Source: Bacteroidales bacterium UBA1189
GTDB taxonomy: Bacteria; Bacteroidota; Bacteroidia; Bacteroidales; Bacteroidaceae
Direction: 5' to 3'
NCBI GenBank assembly: GCA_002309805.1
Contig: DBYJ01000030.1
Span: forward strand, 1-54,872
DNA length: 54,872 bases
The position numbers and the translations under genes were made by a program. Positions 41,642 to 52,940 of this stretch are shown piece after piece. The notes below the pieces were generated by a model. The model was given only the letters and a program-made list of their open reading frames with translations, did not search any database and was not told the DNA's origin. How positions within the stretch are numbered: position 1 is the first letter of the stretch; every line of letters begins with the position of its first letter.

Positions 41642-42427
41642 ATGGCTGAAAAAGAAGAGAGCATGGTACTGCGGACGGAGAATCTCGTGAAGCGGTATGG
41701 AAAGCGAACGGTAGTAAACAATGTCTCCATCAATGTGAAACAAGGAGAGATTGTTGGGTTGCTTGGCCCAAACGGAGCAGGCAAGACCACCACCTTCTAC
41801 ATGACGACTGGCCTTATCGTTGCTAATGGGGGAAGCATCTACCTCAATGACGAGAACATCACGGGCTTTCCTGTCTACAAACGTGCGCAAAAGGGAATCG
41901 GCTATCTTCCGCAGGAGGCCAGCGTATTCCGCAAAATGACGGTGGAGGACAATATCGGCTCTGTGCTGGAGATGCGAAAAGACATCACACGCGAAGAACA
42001 GCGAGAGAAGCTGGAGAGCCTGATTGCCGAATTCCACCTTACAAAGGTACGCAAAAACAAGGGAGACCAACTATCAGGCGGCGAACGGAGACGAACGGAG
42101 ATTGCCCGCTGCTTGGCTATCGACCCGAAGTTCATCATGTTGGACGAACCCTTTGCGGGTGTGGACCCCATTGCCGTCGAGGACATCCAACGGATTGTAT
42201 GGAGCCTGAAGTACAAGAACATCGGCATCCTGATTACCGACCATAATGTGCAGGAGACGCTCTCTATTACCGACCGAGCCTACCTGCTTTTCGAGGGAAG
42301 AATCCTGTTCCAAGGAACACCCGAGGAGCTGTCGCAGAATCCCATCGTATTGGACAAATACCTTGGCAACAGCTTCATCCTACGGAAAAAAGACTTTATG
42401 GTAGCACCTGAAGAAGTTAAGAGTTAA
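41642..42427 (+). CDS. lptB: LPS export ABC transporter ATPase LptB
   Basis: The 261-aa protein is read from ATG 41642 (MAEKEESMVLRTENLVKRYG); ATG 41663 is equally possible. The open frame back to 41594 overlaps the promoter and is rejected. Walker A is GPNGAGKTT, then YLPQEASVFRKMTVEDNI, the signature QLSGGERRRTEIARCL, Walker B FIMLDEPFAGVDPIAVEDI and the H-loop ITDHNVQETL, all with LptB-type spacing. LptB powers lipopolysaccharide transport from the inner to the outer membrane with LptFGC. Its partners are not in the window. A short gap of 12 bp separates it from the M6 protease gene, so both may share the transcript. Confidence 0.93.
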   Translation: MAEKEESMVLRTENLVKRYGKRTVVNNVSINVKQGEIVGLLGPNGAGKTTTFYMTTGLIVANGGSIYLNDENITGFPVYKRAQKGIGYLPQEASVFRKMTVEDNIGSVLEMRKDITREEQREKLESLIAEFHLTKVRKNKGDQLSGGERRRTEIARCLAIDPKFIMLDEPFAGVDPIAVEDIQRIVWSLKYKNIGILITDHNVQETLSITDRAYLLFEGRILFQGTPEELSQNPIVLDKYLGNSFILRKKDFMVAPEEVKS

Positions 42428-42439
42428 GAAAAGAACTAT

Positions 42440-44116
42440 ATGCAACACTCCATAAACAGATTCATCTATTTGCTCCTTTTCGTTTCATTCTTTATGACGT
42501 TGCCGGCTTTGGCAGGGCCGGCGAGGAAAGGCTTTTTCACGCGGACACAACCCGACGGAACAGAGATTAGGCTGCAGTTGGTAGGCGATGAGCTTGCCCA
42601 TGCTTTTGCCACTCCAGACGGAAAGCTCATGCGAAGGGAAGCTGACGGGTTTTTCAGAGCTTTCTCAGAGAGTGAAGAAAGAGCCTTTTACAAGTCAGCA
42701 AGTCAACGAGTCAACGAGTCAACGAGTCAACGAGGAGGGAGAAGAGCGGCTGCATACCGCATGAACGACTTTCCCAACAAGGGGAACATTCATGGCATTG
42801 TGCTTTTGGCAGCCTTTGCTGATGTTCCCTTCAGTACCGACTCAACCAGCATCCACGATTTGCTTGCCGCCCGCTATAATGCGGAGAATTATACCGAAGA
42901 ATTCAACTATGCCTTCTTCAGCCCTGCCTACGGCGACACTTTCCGTGTGGCTGGCACCATCACCGGTAGTGCACGCGACTATTTCCGTGATCAGTCGTTG
43001 AGCAAGTTCACCCCCACTTTCGATGTCTTCGGCCCCATCACACTCGACAACAAGCGCATCTACTATGGCGGAAACGAACGGGATGGCAGGGATTGTAATG
43101 CTCCAGGTATGATAAAGGACGCCTGCAGGAAAGCGTATGAACTTGGCCTCACCGATTTCTCCTCGTATGACAACAATGGTGACGGCTATGTCGATTACGT
43201 CTATGTGGTCTTTGCCGGAAACGACGAGGCGCAATTCGGCCCTGAGGAAAGCGTTTGGTCACATGCCAATACGCTCTCATCTCCTCTCATGTTGGGCAAT
43301 ATGAAAATAAGCCGGTATGCCTGTTCAAGCGAGTTGCTGATTGATTCGAAGGACATCCCCTACGGCATAGGGACGTTCGTTCACGAATTCAGCCACGTCC
43401 TTGGCCTGCCAGACTTCTACAACACGGCGCTTAAGGGCGGCGATACGGATTTCTGTCTGGATTATTGGAGCGTGATGGACTATGGGCTCTATTGCCTGGA
43501 TGGCTACAATCCCGCAGGCTACACTTCATTCGAACGATATTCCATGGGCTGGATTCCTGCTTATAATCTGAATGAGCCGGAGGACATTACCCTGATGACA
43601 ACCGACACCGACCCCGTGATGTATCGTACATTTGTCAATGACGACGACACCACTTCGTTTTTTGTTTTCGAGAACATTCAGAAAACTGGGTGGAATGCCG
43701 ACAAGCCCGACTTTGGGCTGATGATAAGCGGCATCAACTACGATGCCTCGGCCTGGACCAGGAACAGGGTGAACATTAACAAAGAGCAACACCGCTACCA
43801 CATCTTCCCCGCCAACAACGACTATAGCTACAATAACGAAAGGAACCAGCTGTACGGAAAGAGCAATTTTGAGTTTTCCCCAGAATCCACACCAGCCAGC
43901 ATTACGCAAATGGGTGACACCTTGTGGAAACCAATCACAAACATCACTCGAGAGGAAAACGGCCCTTGCACTTTCCGTTTCATGGGGGGTAACGACGTTG
44001 TCTTCCCGTCACTTGACCCGTCGGCAGGCGAAACGCCCGAGGAACTCTATCGCGTGAACGAACACATCGCTATCGTACGGTGCGCAGGGAGTGTCCGCAA
44101 AGTGTTTATCCGATAA
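42440..44116 (+). CDS. Secreted M6-family metalloprotease
   Basis: The 558-aa protein starts with a signal peptide (FIYLLLFVSFFMTLPALAGP). A propeptide-like region follows (FFTRTQPDGTEIRLQLVGDE). An Arg/Ser/Thr/Gln linker (about 85-97) is encoded by an 8-bp tandem repeat. The catalytic domain has the zinc motif HEFSHVLGLPDFYN with ligands His315 and His319, and a following DYWSVMDYG Met-turn. These match the M6 (immune inhibitor A-like) peptidases of Bacteroidota. The C-terminal part from about 380 is beta-rich. No T9SS tail is clear. It probably degrades extracellular proteins; the target is unknown. Confidence 0.88.
   Translation: MQHSINRFIYLLLFVSFFMTLPALAGPARKGFFTRTQPDGTEIRLQLVGDELAHAFATPDGKLMRREADGFFRAFSESEERAFYKSASQRVNESTSQRGGRRAAAYRMNDFPNKGNIHGIVLLAAFADVPFSTDSTSIHDLLAARYNAENYTEEFNYAFFSPAYGDTFRVAGTITGSARDYFRDQSLSKFTPTFDVFGPITLDNKRIYYGGNERDGRDCNAPGMIKDACRKAYELGLTDFSSYDNNGDGYVDYVYVVFAGNDEAQFGPEESVWSHANTLSSPLMLGNMKISRYACSSELLIDSKDIPYGIGTFVHEFSHVLGLPDFYNTALKGGDTDFCLDYWSVMDYGLYCLDGYNPAGYTSFERYSMGWIPAYNLNEPEDITLMTTDTDPVMYRTFVNDDDTTSFFVFENIQKTGWNADKPDFGLMISGINYDASAWTRNRVNINKEQHRYHIFPANNDYSYNNERNQLYGKSNFEFSPESTPASITQMGDTLWKPITNITREENGPCTFRFMGGNDVVFPSLDPSAGETPEELYRVNEHIAIVRCAGSVRKVFIR
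42692..42731 (+). repeat. In-frame 8-bp tandem repeat (GAGTCAAC type), five units
   Basis: AAGTCAGC, AAGTCAAC, then GAGTCAAC three times, inside the M6 protease gene between the propeptide-like part and the catalytic domain. Same family as 2331 and 28766. Confidence 0.92.
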
Positions 44117-44164
44117 AAATGCAAAGAAATCATAATACATCACACATCTTTTCTTTTTTTATAG

Positions 44165-44172
44165 TATCTTTG
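44165..44172 (+). promoter_or_regulatory. Probable -7 box ahead of tig
   Basis: TATCTTTG fits TAnnTTTG and lies 41 bp before the tig ATG. No clear TTTG is found 19-21 bp upstream, so only the -7 element is supported. Confidence 0.5.
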
Positions 44173-44212
44173 CGCCCCCAAACGAAGAAAAAACTCAATC
44201 TCAATAAACAGA

Positions 44213-45580
44213 ATGGAAATTACATTGCAGAATGTAAGCGACGTACAAGCCAAGCTTACCGTTAAGTTGGCCCTTGCCGACTATGAAGAAAAAGTGAACA
44301 AATCGCTCAAGACCTTCCGTCAGAAAGCAAACATTCCCGGCTTCCGTCCGGGCATGGTTCCCATGAGCCTCATCAAGCGCCAATATGGCACCGCCATCAA
44401 GGTGGACGAAATCAACAAGGTGCTGCAAGACGCCCTTTACAACTACATCAAGGAGAATAAGCTGGAAGTGCTCGGCGAGCCCCTTCCCGATGAAGAGCAG
44501 CAGAAGAGCATCGACATCGCTAAGCAGGAAGATATGGAGTTTGCCTTCGACCTTGCCATCGCCCCGAAGTTCGACGCTACCGTCACGTCCGAGGACGTTA
44601 TACCTTATTATACTATAAAAGTAACGGACGAGATGGTCGAAAACCAAGTGAAGATGTACACCAATCGCAACGGCCATTACGACAGCGTCGAAAGCTATCA
44701 GACAGGCGATATGGTGAAGGGCATCGTCACCGAATTAGATGCTGACGGCAACCCGAAGGAAGGTGGCATCCGCGCAGAGGATGCCGTCATGCTGCCCGAC
44801 TACATGAAGGACGAGGAGAGCAAGCGCCTCTTCGACGGAGCCAAGAAGGACGACATCATCACCTTCAACCCCCGCAAGGCTTACGACAATAGCGAAGTGG
44901 AACTGACCTCATTGCTCAAGATTTCCAAGGAGCAGGCTGCCGACGTACAGGGTGACTTCACCTTTCAGATTACCGACATCACCCGTTATACGGAAGGCGA
45001 GCTGAATCAGGAACTCTTCGACCAGGTGTATGGCGAAGGCAAGGTGAAGGACGAGGCCGACTTCCGTGCTAAGGTAAAAGCCGACATCCAAGCACAGTTC
45101 GTTCCCGAAAGCGACTATCGCTTCCTTATCGACGTCCGCGAATACATGATGAACCGCGTGGGCAAGCTACCCTTTGCCGAGGAGTTACTCCGCCGCATCC
45201 TCATCAACAACCGCGAGGAGAAGAACACAGAGAAGCTGGAGGAGGAATTCCCCAAGACGCTTGAGGAACTGCAGTGGCACCTCATCAAGGAGGAACTCAT
45301 CAAGAATGCCGACATCAAGATTGAGCAGAAGGACATCACCGACCAAGCTCGCGAAGCCGTTCGTGCCCAGTTTGCCCAATACGGCATGACCTCTGTTCCC
45401 GATGACCTGCTGGACAACTATGCCAAGGAGATGCTGCAGAAGAAGGATAGCGTGGAAGGTCTTGCGGGTCGCGCCCTTGACCAGAAGCTCGTTGCCGCTC
45501 TCAAAAAAACAGCTAAACTGAAGAAAAAGAGCGTCAGCGTGGAGGACTTCAACAAACTCTTCGAGAAGAAAGAGGGATGA
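44213..45580 (+). CDS. tig: Trigger factor
   Basis: This 455-aa chaperone binds the ribosome exit tunnel. The N-terminal ribosome-binding domain holds FRQKANIPGFRPGMVPMSLI with the GFRxGxxP signature near residue 43. The central PPIase-like part (about 150-240) is diverged: it lacks several aromatic residues of active FKBP sites, as in other Bacteroidales. The helical C-terminal arms follow (ELNQELFDQVYGEGKVKDEA, LKEELIKNADIKIEQKDIT). It lies 64 bp before clpP in the classic tig-clpP-clpX order. Confidence 0.93.
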   Translation: MEITLQNVSDVQAKLTVKLALADYEEKVNKSLKTFRQKANIPGFRPGMVPMSLIKRQYGTAIKVDEINKVLQDALYNYIKENKLEVLGEPLPDEEQQKSIDIAKQEDMEFAFDLAIAPKFDATVTSEDVIPYYTIKVTDEMVENQVKMYTNRNGHYDSVESYQTGDMVKGIVTELDADGNPKEGGIRAEDAVMLPDYMKDEESKRLFDGAKKDDIITFNPRKAYDNSEVELTSLLKISKEQAADVQGDFTFQITDITRYTEGELNQELFDQVYGEGKVKDEADFRAKVKADIQAQFVPESDYRFLIDVREYMMNRVGKLPFAEELLRRILINNREEKNTEKLEEEFPKTLEELQWHLIKEELIKNADIKIEQKDITDQAREAVRAQFAQYGMTSVPDDLLDNYAKEMLQKKDSVEGLAGRALDQKLVAALKKTAKLKKKSVSVEDFNKLFEKKEG

Positions 45581-45591
45581 GAGGAGTAAAG

Positions 45592-45639
45592 AATTAAAGG
45601 TTAAAGGTTAAAGATTTAAGGTTAAAGATTTAAGTTAAG
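45592..45639. repeat. Intergenic GGTTAAA repeat between tig and clpP
   Basis: About six copies of a TTAAA/TTTAAG core with 7-8 bp spacing fill the tig-clpP gap. Same family as 3047-3075. Confidence 0.8.
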
Positions 45640-45644
45640 ACACA

Positions 45645-46313
45645 ATGGACGATTTCCGCAAATATGCCACCAAGCATTTGGGCATCAACAGTCAGGTACT
45701 TGACGACGTCATCCGCTCGCAGGCTCAATACCTCAACCCCTATATTCTCGAGGAGCGTCAGCTCAACGTCACGCAGATGGACGTTTTCTCCCGCCTGATG
45801 ATGGATCGCATCATCTTCCTTGGCACACCGATTGACGACTACACCGCCAACACCCTGCAGGCTCAGCTGCTGTACCTCGACTCCGTTGATAATGGCAAGG
45901 ACATCAGCATCTACATCAACAGCCCCGGTGGCAGCGTCCATGCCGGACTCGGCATCTACGACACCATGCAGTTCATCACCAGCGACGTGGCTACCATCTG
46001 CACCGGCATGGCTGCCAGCATGGCTGCCGTGTTGCTTGTAGCAGGCAAGGAGGGCAAACGCTCGGCACTCACCCACAGCCGTGTGATGATTCACCAGCCT
46101 ATGGGAGGCGCGCAGGGACAGGCCAGCGACATCGAAATCACGGCCCGTGAAATCCAGAAACTCAAGAAGGAACTCTATACCATCATCGCCGACCATTCCC
46201 ACACCCCCTTCGACAAGGTGTGGAGCGACAGCGACCGCGACTACTGGATGACCGCTGAGGAAGCCAAGGAATACGGCATGATTGACGAGGTGCTCACACG
46301 GAAAAAACAGTAA
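45645..46313 (+). CDS. clpP: ClpP protease subunit
   Basis: The 222-aa serine protease forms the tetradecameric chamber of the ClpXP machine. The catalytic Ser is in GMAASMAAVLL (about residue 123), the His in HSRVMIHQPMGG (about 148) and the Asp in the HTPFDKVWSDSDRD region near 198. The substrate-groove strand is INSPGGSVHAGLGIYD. Length is normal apart from a slightly longer N-terminus. It starts 64 bp after tig and ends 12 bp before clpX. Confidence 0.95.
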   Translation: MDDFRKYATKHLGINSQVLDDVIRSQAQYLNPYILEERQLNVTQMDVFSRLMMDRIIFLGTPIDDYTANTLQAQLLYLDSVDNGKDISIYINSPGGSVHAGLGIYDTMQFITSDVATICTGMAASMAAVLLVAGKEGKRSALTHSRVMIHQPMGGAQGQASDIEITAREIQKLKKELYTIIADHSHTPFDKVWSDSDRDYWMTAEEAKEYGMIDEVLTRKKQ

Positions 46314-46325
46314 AAGAACATTACT

Positions 46326-47561
46326 GTGCCAAGGAAGAAGAACTACTGCAACTTTTGCGGACGGGAAGAGGGCAACGGCCTTATCTTCCTAGCCGGGATC
46401 AACGGCTTCATCTGCAGCGAATGTGTCCAGCAGGCCCATCAGGTCTTGCAGGAGATGGCTGAAAATGAGCAGAAGCAGAAGAATCAGTCGCTTAAGAAGG
46501 ACGAACTACCCAAGCCTCACGAGATTAAGGAATTTCTCGACCAATACGTCATCGGCCAAGACGAAGCCAAGCGCTACCTCGCCGTCTCAGTCTATAACCA
46601 TTACAAACGCCTGATGCAGGTCGACAAGGGCGACAGCGTGGAGATTGAGAAGAGCAACATCATCATGGTAGGCCCTACCGGCACAGGCAAGACACTCCTT
46701 GCCCGCACCATAGCCAAGATGCTTCGTGTCCCCTTCACCATCGTCGATGCCACCGTCCTCACTGAGGCGGGCTATGTGGGCGAGGACATCGAAAGCATCC
46801 TCACTCGTCTGCTCCAAGTGGCAGACTACGACGTAAAAGCTGCCGAACGCGGCATTGTTTTCATCGACGAGATTGACAAGATAGCCCGCAAAAGCGACAC
46901 GCCCAGCATCACCCGCGACGTCAGCGGCGAGGGCGTACAACAGGGATTGCTCAAACTGCTCGAGGGAAGCGTCGTTCTCGTTCCTCCACAGGGCGGACGC
47001 AAACATCCCGAGCAGAAGATGATTCCCGTCAACACGCAGAACATCCTCTTCATCTGCGGAGGCGCCTTCGACGGCATCGAGCGAAAAATTGCCCAGCGCC
47101 TCAACACCCACGTCGTTGGCTACGGCAATGTGCAGAACGTGTTCCGTCTTGACAAAGACAACATGCTCCAGTACATTGCACCGCAAGACCTTAAAGCCTA
47201 CGGACTGATACCCGAGATCATCGGCCGTATGCCTGTGCTCACCTATCTGGAGCCTCTGTCGCGCGAAGCGCTGCGCAACATCCTCACTGAGCCGAAGAAC
47301 GCCATCATCAAGCAATACATAAAGCTCTTTGAGATGGACGGCGTGAAGCTCACCTTCGCCCCCGAAGTTTATGACTTCATCATTGACAAAGCCATCGAGT
47401 ACCGCCTCGGTGCCCGTGGCCTGCGCTCCATCGTCGAGACCATCATGATGGAAGCGATGTTCGACATTCCTTCCACGCGGAAAAAGACCTTCAACGTTAC
47501 GCTTGACTACGCCAAGTCGCAACTTGAAAAGGCAAACCTGAACCGGCTGAAAGCGGAATAG
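46326..47561 (+). CDS. clpX: ClpX ATPase of the ClpXP protease
   Basis: The 411-aa unfoldase starts at GTG 46326; there is no ATG in a sensible position. The N-terminal zinc-binding domain shows CNFC at residues 8-11 and CSEC about 21 residues later. Walker A is GPTGTGKT, Walker B FIDEIDKIAR, then the RSDTPS-like loop (KSDTPSITRDVSGEGVQQ), the sensor region and the C-terminal GARGLRSIVE sensor 2. The pore loop GYVGED is intact. A terminator with a T-run follows 42 bp after the stop. Confidence 0.95.
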   Translation: MPRKKNYCNFCGREEGNGLIFLAGINGFICSECVQQAHQVLQEMAENEQKQKNQSLKKDELPKPHEIKEFLDQYVIGQDEAKRYLAVSVYNHYKRLMQVDKGDSVEIEKSNIIMVGPTGTGKTLLARTIAKMLRVPFTIVDATVLTEAGYVGEDIESILTRLLQVADYDVKAAERGIVFIDEIDKIARKSDTPSITRDVSGEGVQQGLLKLLEGSVVLVPPQGGRKHPEQKMIPVNTQNILFICGGAFDGIERKIAQRLNTHVVGYGNVQNVFRLDKDNMLQYIAPQDLKAYGLIPEIIGRMPVLTYLEPLSREALRNILTEPKNAIIKQYIKLFEMDGVKLTFAPEVYDFIIDKAIEYRLGARGLRSIVETIMMEAMFDIPSTRKKTFNVTLDYAKSQLEKANLNRLKAE

Positions 47562-47602
47562 AAGGCTTTCTCCTCCTTTTTTTGCCTTGAAAACGGAAAA
47601 AA

Positions 47603-47626
47603 TGCGCCCTGGGGCACATTTTTTTT
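47603..47626 (+). terminator. Terminator after clpX
   Basis: TGCGCCC and GGGCACA can pair with one mismatch around a two-base loop, with flanking A/T pairing, followed by eight T residues from 47619. Confidence 0.7.
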
Positions 47627-47634
47627 AAAAAACA

Positions 47635-47667
47635 TTTGCAAGTTTCAAAAGGATGTGCTTAACTTTG
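47635..47667 (+). promoter_or_regulatory. Promoter of recQ
   Basis: TTTG at 47635-47638, a 21-bp gap, and TAACTTTG at 47660-47667. It starts a short leader to the ATG at 47717. Confidence 0.65.
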
Positions 47668-47716
47668 AAAAATGAAACTTAGAAAGTGACGTTTTGAAGA
47701 CTAAAGAACGACGAAG

Positions 47717-50323
<2,607 letters not shown>

Positions 50324-50457
50324 CGATTTGTGGAAAATCACAGGAGTAAAGAGTTGGGTATTAAGGGTTAAGGAAAAAATCTGATATGCTGGACGCTGCA
50401 TTCAAATCTTTCTTAACACTTAATCCTTAACTAAAATATATCTTAATTATAATAAGG

Positions 50458-51897
50458 ATGAAACCTTCTATTCCCAAGGGGACGCGCGACTTCTCCCCGG
50501 CCGAAATGGCAAAGCGCAACTATATATTCGACACCATCCGCCGTGTGTTCTACACCTACGGCTTCCAGCCCATCGAAACCCCCGCTATGGAGAACCTCTC
50601 CACCCTTATGGGCAAGTACGGCGAGGAGGGCGACAAGCTACTCTTCAAGGTGCTCAACTCAGGTAACTTCTTAGAAAAGATTGAAGATTCAAGATTGAAG
50701 ATGGAAGATTCCCCCAACCAAGCGAGCGACGCTCAGACGACATCCCCTTCTTCCACTTCCCTTAATCGCCTTGCGGCGCAGCTGTGCGAGAAGGGGTTGC
50801 GCTACGACCTCACGGTACCCTTTGCCCGCTACGTAGTCATGCATCGCGATGAAATCACTCTGCCCTTTCGTCGTTTCCAAATGCAGCCCGTTTGGCGTGC
50901 TGACCGTCCCCAGCGCGGACGCTATCGCGAATTCTACCAATGCGATGCCGACATTGTCGGCACCGACTCGCTGCTCTGCGAAGTCGATCTCGTGCAGATG
51001 ATTGACACCGTATTCCGCGCCCTCGGCATCCGCGTTGCCATCCACATCAATAACCGCAAGATCCTCTCTGGGATTGCCGAAGTCATTGGCCAAGCCGATA
51101 AGCTCATCGACATCACCGTCGCCATCGACAAACTGGATAAGATAGGTCTTGAGAACGTCAATGCCGAGCTCGCTGAGAAGGGTCTCCCCGCCGATGCCAT
51201 CGCGAAGCTGCAGCCCATCATCCTTCTTAACGGCACCGACGACGAGAAACTCGCTACCCTACGCAGCACTCTCGCAAGCAGCGAGACTGGCCTCCGTGGC
51301 ATTGAGGAGACAGAGTTCATACTTAAGAACATCCATGCCCTCCAACTGCAATCCGCTGTCATCCTCGACCTCACCCTAGCGCGCGGTCTCAACTACTACA
51401 CGGGTGCCATTTTCGAAGTTAAGGCCCTCGATGCCGAGATGGGCAGCATTTCCGGCGGCGGACGCTACGACAACCTCACGGGTATCTTTGGTCTCCCGGG
51501 CGTTAGCGGCGTGGGTATCTCCTTCGGCGCCGACCGCATCTACGACGTCCTCACCCAGCTCGACCTCTTCCCCTCTGAGGCCACCGAGGGCACCCGCGTG
51601 CTGTTCGCTTGCTTTGGCTCTGCTGAGGCCACCTGGTGTCTACCCATTGTCAGCCGTCTTCGTCAGGCCGGCATCGCCACGGAACTCTATCCCGATGCCG
51701 CCAAGATGAAGAAGCAGATGTCCTATGCCAACGCCCGCGACATCCCCTACGTCGTCATTGTCGGCGAGACGGAGATGCAGAGCGGCAACCTAACAGTCAA
51801 GGACATGCGCTCTGGCACACAGGCGACCCTCACCCCCGACGAACTTTTGGAGAAACTGAACGTTTGTCCCCAGTATGCAGATGGTCATTGTGACTGA
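50458..51897 (+). CDS. hisS: Histidyl-tRNA synthetase
   Basis: The 479-aa class II synthetase charges tRNA-His. It shows the start IPKGTRDFSP, GLRYDLTVPFARYV (motif 1 region), FRRFQMQPVWRADRPQRGR (motif 2), the His-specific LARGLNYYTGAIFE and GGGRYDNLTGIFG, GVGISFGADRI (motif 3), and a C-terminal anticodon-binding domain. Between residues 74 and 105 there is an insert, absent from typical HisRS, made of a 7-bp tandem repeat (encoding KIEDSRLKMED) followed by a Ser/Thr/Pro-rich stretch. The insert lies in a surface loop before GLRYDLT, so activity is probably kept. Confidence 0.94.
   Translation: MKPSIPKGTRDFSPAEMAKRNYIFDTIRRVFYTYGFQPIETPAMENLSTLMGKYGEEGDKLLFKVLNSGNFLEKIEDSRLKMEDSPNQASDAQTTSPSSTSLNRLAAQLCEKGLRYDLTVPFARYVVMHRDEITLPFRRFQMQPVWRADRPQRGRYREFYQCDADIVGTDSLLCEVDLVQMIDTVFRALGIRVAIHINNRKILSGIAEVIGQADKLIDITVAIDKLDKIGLENVNAELAEKGLPADAIAKLQPIILLNGTDDEKLATLRSTLASSETGLRGIEETEFILKNIHALQLQSAVILDLTLARGLNYYTGAIFEVKALDAEMGSISGGGRYDNLTGIFGLPGVSGVGISFGADRIYDVLTQLDLFPSEATEGTRVLFACFGSAEATWCLPIVSRLRQAGIATELYPDAAKMKKQMSYANARDIPYVVIVGETEMQSGNLTVKDMRSGTQATLTPDELLEKLNVCPQYADGHCD
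50679..50713 (+). repeat. In-frame 7-bp tandem repeat in hisS, five units
   Basis: GATTGAA, GATTCAA, GATTGAA, GATGGAA, GATTCCC: five contiguous 7-bp units within an essential gene. Confidence 0.9.
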
Positions 51898-51924
51898 TCA
51901 CGATAACAGCGAGTATGGAAAAAA

Positions 51925-52659
51925 ATGGACTTCAAGGTATTCGGCAAAGAGGGAGCGCCATCGCTGCTGCTGATTCCCGGATTGGGAGTATCGTATGAGA
52001 TATTCCTTCCATTAATTGATCTGCTGAACGATAAGTTTCGGATTATTGCCGTTCAGGTGGACGGTTTTACTCTTGGAGCTTATTCCCGCTTTACTTCTAT
52101 TGACGACCAAGCGACTCAAGTGATAGCCTACATTAAGGAACAATTAAATGGCCGTTTGGACTGTGCCTATGGTTTGTCTCTGGGTGGAAAGATTCTCTCC
52201 CGAGTACAAGAACGCCATGAAGTCACCATTCTTCACTCCATTTTGGATGCCGCCCCGTTGCTGCCTTTACCGAAATGGCTGGTGGGACCGCTCCGTTATT
52301 ATCAGTGCTTAAATGTGTGGACTTGCTATCACTGGACGGGTTTTTGGCGTTGGGTATTCCATTCCCACTATTTCGATGTCCTTCTGGACGAATGCCGGAA
52401 GGTCTATCCCTACGGCGGCGGGAAGGCCGTCCTGGATGGCTACAAATCCGTCTATACAAACAAATTGGAGGCGATTCATGGAGCTGATATCCATTACTGG
52501 TACGGGACGCTGGAAGCTTTTGCCGCCAAGCCGCAAGCGGAACATCTGAAGAAGATTTTCCCTGACGTACACATCGAAGTCTTCCCTAAGATGAACCATG
52601 GTCAACTGCTGGTGAATCATCCTGAAGAGATTGCTAAACGAATTGTTGACATTGTATGA
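51925..52659 (+). CDS. Alpha/beta hydrolase
   Basis: This 244-aa single-domain protein has the oxyanion strand LLLIPGLGVSYE, the nucleophile elbow YGLSLGGK (Ser in GxSxG-like GLSLG, about residue 78) and a C-terminal PKMNHGQLLVNHPEEIAKRI that supplies the catalytic His (MNHG). The cap region (about 105-165) is rich in Trp and Tyr (WTCYHWTGFWRWVFHSHYF), which suggests a hydrophobic substrate. No signal peptide. The specific reaction cannot be told from sequence. It starts 28 bp after hisS. Confidence 0.85.
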   Translation: MDFKVFGKEGAPSLLLIPGLGVSYEIFLPLIDLLNDKFRIIAVQVDGFTLGAYSRFTSIDDQATQVIAYIKEQLNGRLDCAYGLSLGGKILSRVQERHEVTILHSILDAAPLLPLPKWLVGPLRYYQCLNVWTCYHWTGFWRWVFHSHYFDVLLDECRKVYPYGGGKAVLDGYKSVYTNKLEAIHGADIHYWYGTLEAFAAKPQAEHLKKIFPDVHIEVFPKMNHGQLLVNHPEEIAKRIVDIV

Positions 52660-52685
52660 GAAGTATTCAACCCCCTTCTACTCGG

Positions 52686-52748
52686 ACAGCCCCTTATTCT
52701 ACGCCAACAGTCCCCTATTCTGCGCCGACAGCCCACTATTCTGACGGC
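52686..52748. repeat. 21-bp tandem repeat, three units and a partial fourth
   Basis: Units of the form ACAGYCCMYTATTCTRCGCC at 52686, 52707 and 52728, with a partial unit at 52749. They follow the hydrolase stop by 26 bp. They are too G/C-rich for the 7-8 bp family and do not form a clear hairpin. Confidence 0.8.
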
Positions 52749-52869
52749 ACAGCCCACTGGGCTAATCGATAAAAACAGGCCGTTTATCCCTTCTCCTTTC
52801 CCTCTTTTTTGCTGTTTTTCGGAGGAGAAAAAAAGTTATCCACAATAGGGAATAAAAATCGCCGTTTCG

Positions 52870-52901
52870 CTTGCAAATGCGAACGGGCTGTAGTATATTT
52901 G
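52870..52901 (+). promoter_or_regulatory. Promoter of purH
   Basis: CTTG at 52870-52873, 20 bp, TATATTTG at 52894-52901, about 40 bp before the purH ATG. No purine operator is recognised. Confidence 0.65.
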
Positions 52902-52940
52902 CACCCACATCAACCCAAAATCATATAACTAAAAGAAACA

